DNA of 64,000 nt from Acinetobacter gandensis (GTDB lineage Bacteria; Pseudomonadota; Gammaproteobacteria; Pseudomonadales; Moraxellaceae), in assembly GCF_001678755.1 (NCBI RefSeq), contig NZ_LZDS01000012.1, positions 186,001 through 250,000 of the forward strand, given 5' to 3'. A program made the translations under genes and the position numbers. The stretch's first letter is position 1. Each line of letters begins with the position of its first letter. Of this stretch, positions 9,040-18,109 are shown one piece after another. Under the pieces are notes generated by a model. It did no database searches, was not told the origin of the DNA, and was given only the letters and a program-made list of their open reading frames with translations.

Positions 9040-9561
9040 ATGGCTAAAATTTCTGTGCTGAATAGATGGTTCCCCCATCCCTTGGTTTCAGTGATGGTTG
9101 GTGCGAGCTGGGTCATGTTAGCGCATAGCTTAGATGCCGCTACAATATGTATGGCTTTACTCTTAGCTGTGGTTATTCCACGTTTGGTCCGCCCTTTCAT
9201 TGATCACACACCAAATATTAATTGGTTGGCTGCCAGCAAATTATTTTTTGTGGTGTTGTGGGATATTATTGTCAGCAATATTCATGTAGCGAAATTGGTG
9301 CTTGGGCCGACAAATAAACTTCATCCAAAATGGTTTCGCGTTCCTTTAGATACCCAACACGAAGAAGTCAACTCTTTACTAGCGATGATTATTACCACTA
9401 CACCTGGCACTGTTACTGCGGGGATTGACCAAGATCGTGGTGACATCCTTGTCCACGCTTTGAGTACTGATGATCCTGATGCTGAAATTCAAACCATTAA
9501 AGCCCGTTATGAGCAACCTTTGATCCAAATTTTTGGTGTCGACACCGGAGAATCCGCATGA
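9040..9561 (+). CDS. mrpE: Mrp antiporter subunit E
   Basis: This 173-residue MrpE/MnhE protein has two or three hydrophobic helices near the N-terminus (positions ~15-80) and a conserved cytoplasmic C-terminal domain. Segments such as LLAMIITTTPGTVTAGIDQD and ILVHALSTDDPD are characteristic. It is needed for assembly or activity of the Mrp complex. The ribosome site GGAGG lies inside the end of mrpD, and the last four bases overlap the start of mrpF as ATGA. Confidence 0.94.
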   Translation: MAKISVLNRWFPHPLVSVMVGASWVMLAHSLDAATICMALLLAVVIPRLVRPFIDHTPNINWLAASKLFFVVLWDIIVSNIHVAKLVLGPTNKLHPKWFRVPLDTQHEEVNSLLAMIITTTPGTVTAGIDQDRGDILVHALSTDDPDAEIQTIKARYEQPLIQIFGVDTGESA

Positions 9562-9833
9562 CCTTTTTACCTTATGCTCTCGGCATCTGTATGGTTGCAA
9601 TAACGATCTCTATGTTGCTGTGCTTAATTCGACTGGTGATGGGTCCCTCTATCGTCGACCGTCTTTTGGCATTGGATACTCTCTTTTTAAATGCAACCTG
9701 TTTAATTGTTATCCTCGGTATTTACTGGGCCAGCACATCTATGTTTGAAGGTGCATTACTTGTAGCTATGCTTGGTTTCGTTTCAACTGCTGCGTTGGCT
9801 CGTTACTTTACCACTGGCCATGTCATCGACTAG
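9558..9833 (+). CDS. mrpF: Mrp antiporter subunit F
   Basis: This 91-residue MrpF/MnhF protein has three membrane helices and the conserved segment RLVMGPSIVDRLLALDTL between helices 1 and 2. It is a small subunit of the seven-subunit antiporter. The start codon overlaps the mrpE stop by four bases (ATGA), which implies translational coupling. Confidence 0.95.
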   Translation: MTFLPYALGICMVAITISMLLCLIRLVMGPSIVDRLLALDTLFLNATCLIVILGIYWASTSMFEGALLVAMLGFVSTAALARYFTTGHVID

Positions 9834-9845
9834 GAGCACGCGAAT

Positions 9846-10247
9846 ATGCAATTGATTATGGAAATTATCGTATCTATCTTTTTGATTATTGGTGCGTTCT
9901 TTATGTTAGTCGGCGGTATTGGTATGGTTCGTTTGCCCGACTTATTCATGCGTCTACATGCACCCACTAAGTCGAGTACGCTTGGACTAGGTAGCTTCTT
10001 AATTGCTGCAATTATTTATGCTGCGTTTCAAGGACGTTTCGGCTTTGCTGAACTGTTGATTACTCTTTTTGCATTTATCACTGCACCAGTATCTGCAAAT
10101 CTTATAGCACAAGCAGCGTTGCATTTACGTTTACGTTCTTTAAGTGGTGATGCACCTGAAGCCTTAAATCGTCCTTTACCATGGCAACGTACACGACGAC
10201 GCGCTTTCCATCAAAAAGCCAACTCAAAACCTGATGATCTAGCATAA
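9846..10247 (+). CDS. mrpG: Mrp antiporter subunit G
   Basis: This 133-residue MrpG/MnhG protein has three membrane helices and the signature GGIGMVRLPDLFMRLHAPTK with the following STLGLG. It closes the operon, so all functions A to G are present. A ribosome site (GGAGC) lies upstream in the 12-base gap from mrpF. The C-terminal tail is basic. A strong hairpin terminator shared with the convergent rbfA operon stands 184 bases downstream. Confidence 0.95.
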   Translation: MQLIMEIIVSIFLIIGAFFMLVGGIGMVRLPDLFMRLHAPTKSSTLGLGSFLIAAIIYAAFQGRFGFAELLITLFAFITAPVSANLIAQAALHLRLRSLSGDAPEALNRPLPWQRTRRRAFHQKANSKPDDLA

Positions 10248-10430
10248 GACCAGATCATATTTTTTTTGATAAATAAATTCATTAATCTTCGTGATGAAGA
10301 TTTGAACAGCTTATTCTTTTACATGCGCTCTAAGTTTCTTGATAAATTGAATAATTCAGTCACCTATTTTAAATGATAATCTTCAACATCAATGTCCTAG
10401 CTTATACATTTTAAAACGAATACAGTAACA

Positions 10431-10457
10431 AAAAAGCCACCCGAAGGTGGCTTTTTT
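10431..10457. terminator. Bidirectional terminator between mrpG and rbfA
   Basis: AAAAAGCCACC, a four-base loop CGAA, then GGTGGCTTTTTT form an 11-bp stem with A and T runs on both sides. It can end transcription from mrp (plus) and from rimP-nusA-infB-rbfA (minus). Read on the minus strand the loop is UUCG, an especially stable tetraloop. Confidence 0.9.
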
Positions 10458-10475
10458 AACATTCAGAAATCTGAA

Positions 10476-10883
10476 TTATTCATCATCTTTTTTTGCGTCT
10501 TCAGCTGGAGGTAGATCCTTCACAGCTTCAGCAATTAGACCAAACATGTAGTTGCCATAAGCATTTGTTTTGTCGTAATGGAAACGCAAACGCGGCGTAA
10601 TACGTGTCTTAATGCGATGACCAAGTTCATGGCGTAAGAAACCAGATGCTTTATTCAAAACATCTAAAGTTTCTTTGTTTGCCGTTTCACTTTGTTCATC
10701 ACCTAATTCACGACCCATCACGGTTACATAAACTTCGGCATATCCTAAGTCTGGGCTCACCTTCACAGCAGAGATGGTCACAAGACCACCTAAGCGTGGA
10801 TCTTTCAGCTCCTGACGGATCAGTTCTGACAACTCACGTTGTACTGTATCCGCCATACGCTTCAGACGTTGACTACCCGCCAT
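10476..10883 (-). CDS. rbfA: 30S ribosome-binding factor A
   Basis: This 135-residue RbfA has a KH-like fold. It binds immature 30S subunits and helps 16S rRNA 5'-end maturation and cold adaptation. Conserved features are the start QRLKRMADTVQRELSELI, the segment DPRLGGLVTISAVKVSPDL and the RITPRLRFHYD strand. The C-terminal tail is acidic. The A of its ATG is the last base of the infB stop codon (TAATG), so it is translationally coupled to infB as the last gene of the operon. Confidence 0.97.
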   Translation of the reverse strand: MAGSQRLKRMADTVQRELSELIRQELKDPRLGGLVTISAVKVSPDLGYAEVYVTVMGRELGDEQSETANKETLDVLNKASGFLRHELGHRIKTRITPRLRFHYDKTNAYGNYMFGLIAEAVKDLPPAEDAKKDDE

Positions 10884-13576
10884 TAAAGACTCCGTTTAAT
10901 TAATTGAACATCGTACACTTCGATCTTATCTTGTGCTTTGATGTCTTTATAACCTTTCACCGCAAGACCACATTCCATACCGGCACGAACTTCTTCAACC
11001 ACTTCTTTATAGCGACGAAGAGATTCAAGCTCACCTTGGAATACAACCACGTCATCACGTAATACGCGAATCGGTTTATTACGGTGTAATGTACCTTCAA
11101 GTACCATACAACCAGCAGCAGCACCAAATTTACTTGAGTGGAACACTTCACGTACTTCAGCAACACCCAGAATCGTTTCACGATGTTCTGGTGCTAATTT
11201 ACCACTCATTGCCGCTTTCACGTCATCAATCAATTGATAGATGATTGAGTAGTAACGAATGTCAATGCTATCTGCATCTGCTTTTTGACGCGCAGCGTTG
11301 TCCGCACGTACGTTAAAGCCTAGAAGAACCGCTTCAGAAGATTCAGCAAGTGTTACGTCAGACTCAGTGATTGCACCTACGCCAGAACCAATAATACGTA
11401 CTTTAACTTCGTCAGTCGCAAGCTCAGCAAGCGCAACATGTAGCGCTTCTAATGTACCGCGTACGTCAGTCTTCAGAACAACGTTCACGATAGGCACATC
11501 TTTCTTGCCCATAGACGCCATGATGTTTTCAAGACGCATTGCAGATTGACGCTCAAGACGTTTTTGACGTTCACGATCCATACGCGCATCGGCAACTTCA
11601 CGTGCTTTTTTCTCGTCGCTTACAACAAGAACTTCGTCACCAGCCATAGGTGCTTCTGGAAGACCTAAGATTTCTACTGGAATCGAAGGACCTGCAGATT
11701 TAATACGTTGACCGTTTTCATCTGTCATCGCACGAACGCGACCATAAGATGCACCAGCAAGGACTAAATCACCCACTTTCAATGTACCGTTTTGTACAAG
11801 GATTGATGTAACCGCACCACGACTGTTATCAACACGTGCTTCAATAACAACACCTTGTGCTGCACCTTCTTCAGATGCTTTCAACTCAAGCATTTCAGCT
11901 TGGATTGAAATCAAATCAAGAAGTTCATCAATACCTTGACCAGAGTGAGCAGAAACTTTCGCTACAGGAACGTCACCACCCCATTCTTCAGGTACGATTT
12001 GCTTAGCAGTCAATTCGTTCAATACGCGATCTGGATCAGCAGATTCTTTATCCATCTTGTTGATAGCAACAATGATAGGTGTACCCGCTGCACGCGCATG
12101 ATCAATTGCTTCAGCAGTCTGTGGCATTACACCATCATCCGCTGCAACAACGAGAACCACGATATCAGTTGCTTTCGCACCACGTGAACGCATTGCAGTA
12201 AATGCTGCGTGTCCCGGAGTATCTAGGAAAGTAATGATACCTTTGTCCGTTGTAACGTGGTAAGCACCGATATGCTGTGTAATACCACCTGCTTCGCCTT
12301 GTGCCACTTTAGCACGACGAATACGGTCAAGAAGCGATGTCTTACCATGGTCAACGTGACCCATGATTGTAACCACTGGCGCACGTGTAGATTGAGCACC
12401 ACGCGCTTCTTCAGCAGCTTCAAGTAAGTTATCTTCTGCTTGTGTATCAGATACAAGAACTGGGTTATGACCCATTTCTTCTACGATTAATGCAGCAATT
12501 TCTTGATCAATCGCTTGGTTCTGAGTAACCAATTCACCCATTTTCATCAGTGATTTGATAACTTCACGAACTTTAACCGCCATTTTCGCAGCTAAGTCAG
12601 CAACAACAATTGTTTCACCGATTTCAACATCATAAACTTGTTTTTTAACTGGTTTTTCAAAGCCATGCTTGTTCGCTTGACTTGTTTTTAAACCACGTTT
12701 ATGTGAGTTATCACGGAAAGATTGCTCTTCACCACGACGACTGCCTTTTTTCGGTGAACGTGAATTGTTGGTGTTTGTACCACGTTTAATTTCACGGTCT
12801 TCTTTCGCAAATGAATCTTCATATGCCTGACCTACAAGGCCTGCAGCAAGCGGAGAATCATCTACAACACGAATGGTTGCAGTTGAATCTTCAGAAGAAT
12901 ACTTAGATGCCATTTGACGCATTTGTTCAAGCGTACGTTGTTGTGCTTCTTCAGCAGATTTACGACGTGCAGCTTCTTCTACAGCTTTTAACTGAGCAGC
13001 TTGCGCTTCACGTGCTTTTTTCTGCTCTAAAGTTTCAACAGGCTTGGTAATTGGTTTGTTGTTTGACTTACGTTTAACAACAACTGCAGCTTTAGGCGTT
13101 TCCTGTTTCGCGTGTTCTTGCTTCGCAGCAGCACGCATTGCTTCTAAAGCTTGTTTAGCTTTAGATACAGGTTGTTTCACTTCTTCAGCTTTCGCAGCAG
13201 GTTTTTGCTCAACTTGTGCACGGGCAGTTTGTTCAGCTTGTGCTTTCGCTAATGCTTCAGCTTTGATCTGTTCAGGATCTGGCTTAACGAATGTATGCTT
13301 TTTACGCACTTCTACATTAATCGTTTTTGCCTTACCCGATGTACTCGCAACTTTAGCAGTACTGGTAGTTTTACGTTTCAACGTGATTTGTCCTGCATTG
13401 CCCGCATCCTGACCATGAACTTTTTTCAAATGGTTAACGAGGGCATTTTGTTGTTCAGTGGAGATAATATCGTCAGGTTTACTTTGCGGTAAACCTGCAT
13501 CACGAACCTGTTCCAGTAGCTTCTCAACTGGACGACCCACGCTAAGAGCTAACTCATTTATCGACTTGTCCGTCAT
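10883..13576 (-). CDS. infB: Translation initiation factor IF-2
   Basis: This 897-residue GTPase brings initiator fMet-tRNA to the 30S P site and promotes subunit joining. Its IF2_N domain (1-50) is followed by a long Lys/Ala/Glu-rich linker (about 70-330). The G domain carries GHVDHGKT at about 405-412, then DTPGH and NKMD, and the C-terminal domains bind fMet-tRNA. A very good ribosome site (AGGAGGT, five bases from ATG) precedes it. It lies 10 bases after nusA and shares a base with rbfA. Five initiator tRNA genes, its substrate, stand upstream of the same operon. Confidence 0.98.
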   Translation of the reverse strand: MTDKSINELALSVGRPVEKLLEQVRDAGLPQSKPDDIISTEQQNALVNHLKKVHGQDAGNAGQITLKRKTTSTAKVASTSGKAKTINVEVRKKHTFVKPDPEQIKAEALAKAQAEQTARAQVEQKPAAKAEEVKQPVSKAKQALEAMRAAAKQEHAKQETPKAAVVVKRKSNNKPITKPVETLEQKKAREAQAAQLKAVEEAARRKSAEEAQQRTLEQMRQMASKYSSEDSTATIRVVDDSPLAAGLVGQAYEDSFAKEDREIKRGTNTNNSRSPKKGSRRGEEQSFRDNSHKRGLKTSQANKHGFEKPVKKQVYDVEIGETIVVADLAAKMAVKVREVIKSLMKMGELVTQNQAIDQEIAALIVEEMGHNPVLVSDTQAEDNLLEAAEEARGAQSTRAPVVTIMGHVDHGKTSLLDRIRRAKVAQGEAGGITQHIGAYHVTTDKGIITFLDTPGHAAFTAMRSRGAKATDIVVLVVAADDGVMPQTAEAIDHARAAGTPIIVAINKMDKESADPDRVLNELTAKQIVPEEWGGDVPVAKVSAHSGQGIDELLDLISIQAEMLELKASEEGAAQGVVIEARVDNSRGAVTSILVQNGTLKVGDLVLAGASYGRVRAMTDENGQRIKSAGPSIPVEILGLPEAPMAGDEVLVVSDEKKAREVADARMDRERQKRLERQSAMRLENIMASMGKKDVPIVNVVLKTDVRGTLEALHVALAELATDEVKVRIIGSGVGAITESDVTLAESSEAVLLGFNVRADNAARQKADADSIDIRYYSIIYQLIDDVKAAMSGKLAPEHRETILGVAEVREVFHSSKFGAAAGCMVLEGTLHRNKPIRVLRDDVVVFQGELESLRRYKEVVEEVRAGMECGLAVKGYKDIKAQDKIEVYDVQLIKRSL

Positions 13577-13586
13577 ATATTACCTC

Positions 13587-15071
13587 CTAGTTAAACCATG
13601 ATTCGCGCGCTTTCATAATGAGTTGACCTGCTTTCTCAGCACCCAAACCTTCAATATCAGAGATATCGTCAGTTGCCTGATCTGCAAGATCATCTACAGT
13701 TACCACACCACGAGCGGCTAGCGCATACGCGATTTCTTTTGTCACACCTTCCATCGCAGCAAGCTCAGCGCTTGGCTCTTGGATGTTTTCCTGTTGTTGT
13801 AGTGCATCAGCCAATGCAATTTCTTTCGCACGACCTTGAAGCATTTCAACAGTTTCAGCATCTAACTCGATTTCGTCGAATGTTTCCGCAGGAACATAAG
13901 CAATTTCTTCAAGTGATGTGAAGCCCATTTCAACCAATGCAATCGCCAAGTCTTCCGCAATATCAAGACGAGACACAAACATATCTAAATATTGTTGTGC
14001 TTCGTTTTGTTGACGTGCGTGATACTCATCTTCAAGCATCATATTGAGCTTATAACCAGTCAACTCAGACGCTAAACGTACGTTTTGACCTTGTGAACCA
14101 ATCGCACGAGCAAGCTGATCACTCGTTGCGAAGATAATATCAGCTGTACGCTCTTCTTCATCGATCACAATGCCTGATACATCTGCTGGCTCTAAAGCAC
14201 TTGCGATATATTGAGCTGGATCATCAGACCATACAACAACATCAATACGCTCACCATTTAACTCTGATTGTACAGCTTGGATACGTGTACCACGCATACC
14301 AATACATGCACCTACAGGATCAATACGGTGATCGTTTGTTTTCACAGCGATTTTAGCACGAACGCCAGGTTGGCGTGCAGCAGCCTTAATCTCAATGATT
14401 TCTTCAGCAATTTCAGGAATTTCTTTCTTCATCAATGCAATTAGCATTTCTGGTTTAGAACGAGAAAGTAATAACTGAGCGCCACGACCTTCACGGTTTA
14501 CGTTAAACAAAATCGCATTTACACGTTGTTTAGGGCGTAAAATTTCTTTTGCGATCATTTCTTCACGCGCAAGATAAGCTTCAGCATTGTCACCTAAGTC
14601 GATAATGAAACCGTCTTTAGTTTGCTTTTTCACTTCACCGTAAATTAATTCGCCCACTTTAGATTCGTAAGCATCAGCAATTAACGCACGTTCTGCTTCA
14701 CGAATTTTTTGAACGATTACTTGTTTTGCAATTTGTGCAGCAATACGACCGAAGTCAATTGACTCAACTTCAAGTTCACGAATATCACCAATTGCCCATT
14801 TTGCAGGATCTACATCAGAGATCGCATCTTGGCATGCTGGCATTTCGTGATCTTCATCGGCAACCACCTCCCATTGACGGAAAGTACTGTAATCACCAGT
14901 TTTACGATCGATTTCTACACGTAGACGAGCTTCTTCCGAGTGAGTACCCTCGTAGAATTTCTTCTTAGTCGCTGCAACTAAAGCTTGTTCAAGTGCTTCA
15001 AAAATTGCATCACGACTTACACCTTTTTCGTTACTAACCGTTTCTACTACGGTAAGAATTTCACGAGCCAT
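13587..15071 (-). CDS. nusA: Transcription termination/antitermination factor NusA
   Basis: This 494-residue protein binds RNA polymerase and modulates pausing, termination and antitermination. Visible domains in order are the N-terminal RNAP-binding domain (to ~130), the S1 domain (GEVKKQTKDGFIIDLGDNAEAY), two KH domains (IDPVGACIGMRGTRIQAVQ and the IGSQGQNVRLA loop) and two C-terminal acidic helix-hairpin-helix repeats (around 375-430 and 440-494). Length and domain order match the E. coli type. The ribosome site is AGGTGA. It lies between rimP and infB in the conserved operon. Confidence 0.98.
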   Translation of the reverse strand: MAREILTVVETVSNEKGVSRDAIFEALEQALVAATKKKFYEGTHSEEARLRVEIDRKTGDYSTFRQWEVVADEDHEMPACQDAISDVDPAKWAIGDIRELEVESIDFGRIAAQIAKQVIVQKIREAERALIADAYESKVGELIYGEVKKQTKDGFIIDLGDNAEAYLAREEMIAKEILRPKQRVNAILFNVNREGRGAQLLLSRSKPEMLIALMKKEIPEIAEEIIEIKAAARQPGVRAKIAVKTNDHRIDPVGACIGMRGTRIQAVQSELNGERIDVVVWSDDPAQYIASALEPADVSGIVIDEEERTADIIFATSDQLARAIGSQGQNVRLASELTGYKLNMMLEDEYHARQQNEAQQYLDMFVSRLDIAEDLAIALVEMGFTSLEEIAYVPAETFDEIELDAETVEMLQGRAKEIALADALQQQENIQEPSAELAAMEGVTKEIAYALAARGVVTVDDLADQATDDISDIEGLGAEKAGQLIMKARESWFN

Positions 15072-15106
15072 AAGTCACCTATTCGTTCAGATTCTTTTTT
15101 ATTGAA

Positions 15107-15631
15107 TTAATCTTGGTAGATCAAATTTGCTTTATCGATGTTGTGACTGTCGATTTCCAATACTTGTTCTTTTTCCACTTCCACTTGAATCATTTCATTT
15201 TCAAGATCGACAGATACAAGTTTTGCTTGGAATTTACGACGATTTTCCACTGCACTAATCAGACGAAGCGCAACTTGTTGACCAATGTACGATGTCATTT
15301 GTTCCAATTTGAAAAATTGACGATCCCAGCCAGGTGAAGACACTTCAAGTGCATATTCACCCGAAATTGGGTCATGCACATCAAGCATTGCACCCACTTG
15401 CTGAGTTACACGTACACAGTCTTGCACACCAATACCACGACCCTGCTCTACTTCACCGTCTTCATTTAAGACAGGCTCAGTGGTTTCAACATCTACGCGG
15501 TCGATATAAATACGTAATAGAGAACGTTTACCTTGAGGCTGAAAATCAATCCCCCAAAGATCCACATTACATGCTTGCACAGCTGGGGCAATTAAGTCCT
15601 GAAGTGCTTGAGTTTTATTTGATAGCTTCAT
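15107..15631 (-). CDS. rimP: Ribosome maturation factor RimP
   Basis: This 174-residue RimP is needed for 30S subunit maturation. The conserved N-terminal domain contains [20 protein letters not shown], the central motif is [12 protein letters not shown] and the C-terminal SH3-like domain is present. It is about 20 residues longer than the E. coli protein because of an acidic insert after the first strand ([19 protein letters not shown]). It is the first protein gene of the rimP-nusA-infB-rbfA operon and lies after two terminators that follow the tRNA array, so it probably also has its own promoter within 15632-15755. Confidence 0.95.
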   Translation of the reverse strand: MKLSNKTQALQDLIAPAVQACNVDLWGIDFQPQGKRSLLRIYIDRVDVETTEPVLNEDGEVEQGRGIGVQDCVRVTQQVGAMLDVHDPISGEYALEVSSPGWDRQFFKLEQMTSYIGQQVALRLISAVENRRKFQAKLVSVDLENEMIQVEVEKEQVLEIDSHNIDKANLIYQD

Positions 15632-15754
15632 TTACTCTCGTCAAATTTGCGCGATTCGATGGTCGAGATGACCACTACTGACCGATGAAAACTATAGTAG
15701 TAGTGAAACATGACGGTTTGACCAAAATACTGTCGACACTACACGATAGCCAAT

Positions 15755-15774
15755 AAAAAAGGGCGTAATCGCCC
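15755..15774 (-). terminator. Second terminator after the initiator tRNA array
   Basis: Read on the minus strand, GGGCG, loop ATTA, then CGCCC form a 5-bp GC-rich stem directly followed by six T. It stands between the tRNA array and rimP, 124 bases before the rimP start. Confidence 0.75.
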
Positions 15775-15807
15775 CATTATTACACAGAAAACCAAAGCCC
15801 ACTGTGC

Positions 15808-15833
15808 AAAAAGGCCCACCTAGTTGTGAGCCT
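15808..15833 (-). terminator. First terminator after the initiator tRNA array
   Basis: Read on the minus strand, AGGCTCAC, loop AACTAG, then GTGGGCCT form an 8-bp stem with one G-T wobble, followed by a T run. It starts 14 bases after the last tRNA 3' end, as expected for the end of a tRNA transcript. Confidence 0.8.
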
Positions 15834-15846
15834 CTTTTTAGAAACT

Positions 15847-15923
<77 letters not shown>

Positions 15924-16013
15924 TCAACATGTAAAAATTATATACAATTCATTCGCTATTTTCAATCTAAAACAAGCTAAATGATTGCTCCACTGAGTTA
16001 CATCTCAGAGGAT

Positions 16014-16090
<77 letters not shown>

Positions 16091-16149
16091 ACAACATCAC
16101 AATAATTTTCAGTTAAAAACTGCTCATATAGATTGTGACTATATAAGAA

Positions 16150-16226
<77 letters not shown>

Positions 16227-16285
16227 ACAACATCACAATAATCTTCAGTTAAAAACTGCTTATATAGATTGTGACTATATAAGAT

Positions 16286-16362
<77 letters not shown>

Positions 16363-16437
16363 ACAACAAAAACAAATAGTTCTCTCAGCTTTAAAAGCTG
16401 CCCATTAAAAAGTTTGCGTCTTTAAAATAGAATTGAT

Positions 16438-16514
<77 letters not shown>

Positions 16515-16534
16515 TCAACAGAGTTCGCTGCATA

Positions 16535-16567
16535 CACCAACTTATATTCTGGATTCATAAGTTGGTG
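16535..16567 (-). repeat. 11-bp inverted repeat joining the 3' end of tRNA-Leu
   Basis: CACCAACTTAT (16535-16545) and ATAAGTTGGTG (16557-16567) are perfectly complementary with an 11-base loop. The right arm contains the CACCA 3' end of tRNA-Leu. No T run follows, so it is not an ordinary terminator; it may be an RNA processing or 3'-end protection structure (inference). Confidence 0.6.
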
Positions 16568-16647
16568 CGGAAGGGGGGACTTGAACCCCCACGCCCGAAA
16601 GCACTACCACCTCAAGGTAGCGTGTCTACCAATTCCACCACCACCGC
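16563..16647 (-). tRNA. tRNA-Leu (GAG)
   Basis: This is an 85-base class II tRNA with a long variable arm and encoded CCA. The anticodon loop TTGAGGT between CTACC and GGTAG gives anticodon GAG, reading CUU and CUC. The D-loop AATTGGTAGAC and T-arm GGGGGTTCAAGTCCCCC are canonical. The acceptor stem has one U-U mismatch at 5-68 and a G-U at 6-67. It lies 52 bases after secG, the secG-leuU linkage known in gammaproteobacteria. Confidence 0.95.
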
Positions 16648-16699
16648 AGCTGTGACGCATTCTAGTCGCAACACGTCAAAAAAGAAAGGTCTAAATAAA

Positions 16700-17029
16700 T
16701 TATTCAGAACTTTTTGGTGCGGTTGGCGAAGTTTCAGCCACTTTTGCAGGTGCAGTTGGTGCCGACGAAATCGCATTTAAACTATATGCATCGGTGGTTT
16801 GTTTTTTTGCAAATACCGCAAGCGTTAGGCTGGTCACAAAGAAAAGTGCCGTCAAAATCGCAGTCAGACGGGTCATAAAATTACCCGAACCGGATGCACC
16901 AAACACAGTCGCAGCACCACCCCCACCAAACGATGCACCTGCATCTGCGCCTTTACCATGCTGAACTAAAATCAGCACGATCATTAATACAGCTAAGATA
17001 ATATGTACCACCAGCACAAACGTATGCAT
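16700..17029 (-). CDS. secG: Preprotein translocase subunit SecG
   Basis: This 109-residue inner-membrane subunit of the SecYEG channel has two membrane helices (about 3-22 and 54-75). The conserved segment LVQHGKGADAGASFGGGGAATVFGASGSGNF lies between them, and the Ala/Pro/Thr-rich tail is of low complexity. The ribosome site AGGAG lies 6 bases from the ATG. It follows tpiA by 13 bases and precedes tRNA-Leu, the same tpiA-secG-leuU order seen in other gammaproteobacteria. Confidence 0.96.
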   Translation of the reverse strand: MHTFVLVVHIILAVLMIVLILVQHGKGADAGASFGGGGAATVFGASGSGNFMTRLTAILTALFFVTSLTLAVFAKKQTTDAYSLNAISSAPTAPAKVAETSPTAPKSSE

Positions 17030-17042
17030 GCTGAACTCCTAA

Positions 17043-17834
17043 TTATTTTGTATTTGCAAATGCTTGAGCAATTTTATAAAACGACTCAGCATTCAGCGAT
17101 GCACCGCCGACCAGTGCACCATTGATATCTGGACAGGCTGCCAACTCTACTGCATTTTCAGGCTTAACACTACCACCGTACAAAATTGCCATATTTTGGC
17201 CTTCTGCGGTGATTTGACTTAAACCTTGACGAATTTTTGCGTGCATTGCTTGAGCATCTTCAGGAGAAGCTGTCTTCCCCGTTCCAATCGCCCAAATAGG
17301 CTCATAAGCAACCACAATATTTTTCCATTGCTCTGCATTTACTACTGCAGCAATATCACAAATTTGTTGCAAGACCACTTGCTCTGCCTGCCCAGCTTCA
17401 CGCTGCTCAAGACTTTCACCCACGCAGTAAATGACAGTTAGCCCTGCATTTAAAGCATTTTTTACTTTTTCATTCAATATTTGTGGTTGTTCATCGAATA
17501 TTTCACGGCGCTCAGAATGACCTACCAGTACAAAGTCAATCGCATTGTCTTTTAACAATTCAGCACTGATCTCGCCTGTATATGCGCCTGTGCCTGCAAC
17601 CCGTGAAACATCTTGTGCAACTGTCAAAATAGTACGATTTGCCTGTTTCAGCGAATCACGCACAGCCGTCAATGCAATCGCCACTGGTGCAATACCAATA
17701 TGACAATTTTCTTCTACAATATTTTGATTATTCAATAATTGTTTAAAATTTTGAAGAAGCGCGCTGGCATCGGCCTGCATTGGGTTCATTTTCCAGTTAC
17801 CAACAACCCAAGGCGTAATCGTCGAACCCGACAT
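17043..17834 (-). CDS. tpiA: Triosephosphate isomerase
   Basis: This 263-residue glycolytic and gluconeogenic enzyme interconverts dihydroxyacetone phosphate and glyceraldehyde 3-phosphate. Catalytic residues are visible: Lys in VGNWKMNP, His in VLVGHSERR and Glu in [11 protein letters not shown]; the phosphate loop is [11 protein letters not shown] chose the ATG at 17834 (MSGSTITPW) with a weak GGGAT ribosome site. An upstream in-frame ATG at 17870 would add 12 residues ([12 protein letters not shown]) absent from the family. It leads the tpiA-secG-tRNA transcript. Confidence 0.95.
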   Translation of the reverse strand: MSGSTITPWVVGNWKMNPMQADASALLQNFKQLLNNQNIVEENCHIGIAPVAIALTAVRDSLKQANRTILTVAQDVSRVAGTGAYTGEISAELLKDNAIDFVLVGHSERREIFDEQPQILNEKVKNALNAGLTVIYCVGESLEQREAGQAEQVVLQQICDIAAVVNAEQWKNIVVAYEPIWAIGTGKTASPEDAQAMHAKIRQGLSQITAEGQNMAILYGGSVKPENAVELAACPDINGALVGGASLNAESFYKIAQAFANTK

Positions 17835-18109
17835 ATCTATCCCACATAACAAAGATGAAATCGGGCACATTCTACACGTAAATCATTTTTTTGAAGATAA
17901 TTTTCCATACTTTTAGCGTCACATTTGCGCTAAGTGACTTAAGCCATTCATCATTTCTGTAAAATAATTAAGCTGATTTAAGGACTGGTTCATGCTTTTA
18001 ACCAATTCTTAGCTAGTGACAACACTTTCAGATATGGTATTTTTATGCAACAAAAGTATAATTTTGCTATACCAATTATAAACAGACTGACGCATAGGCA
18101 CACAAAAGC

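Noticed and set aside
18010-18080. A sigma70 promoter for pilB at a perfect TATAAT near 18058
   Set aside because: No acceptable -35 hexamer at 16-18 bases upstream, so I did not list it.
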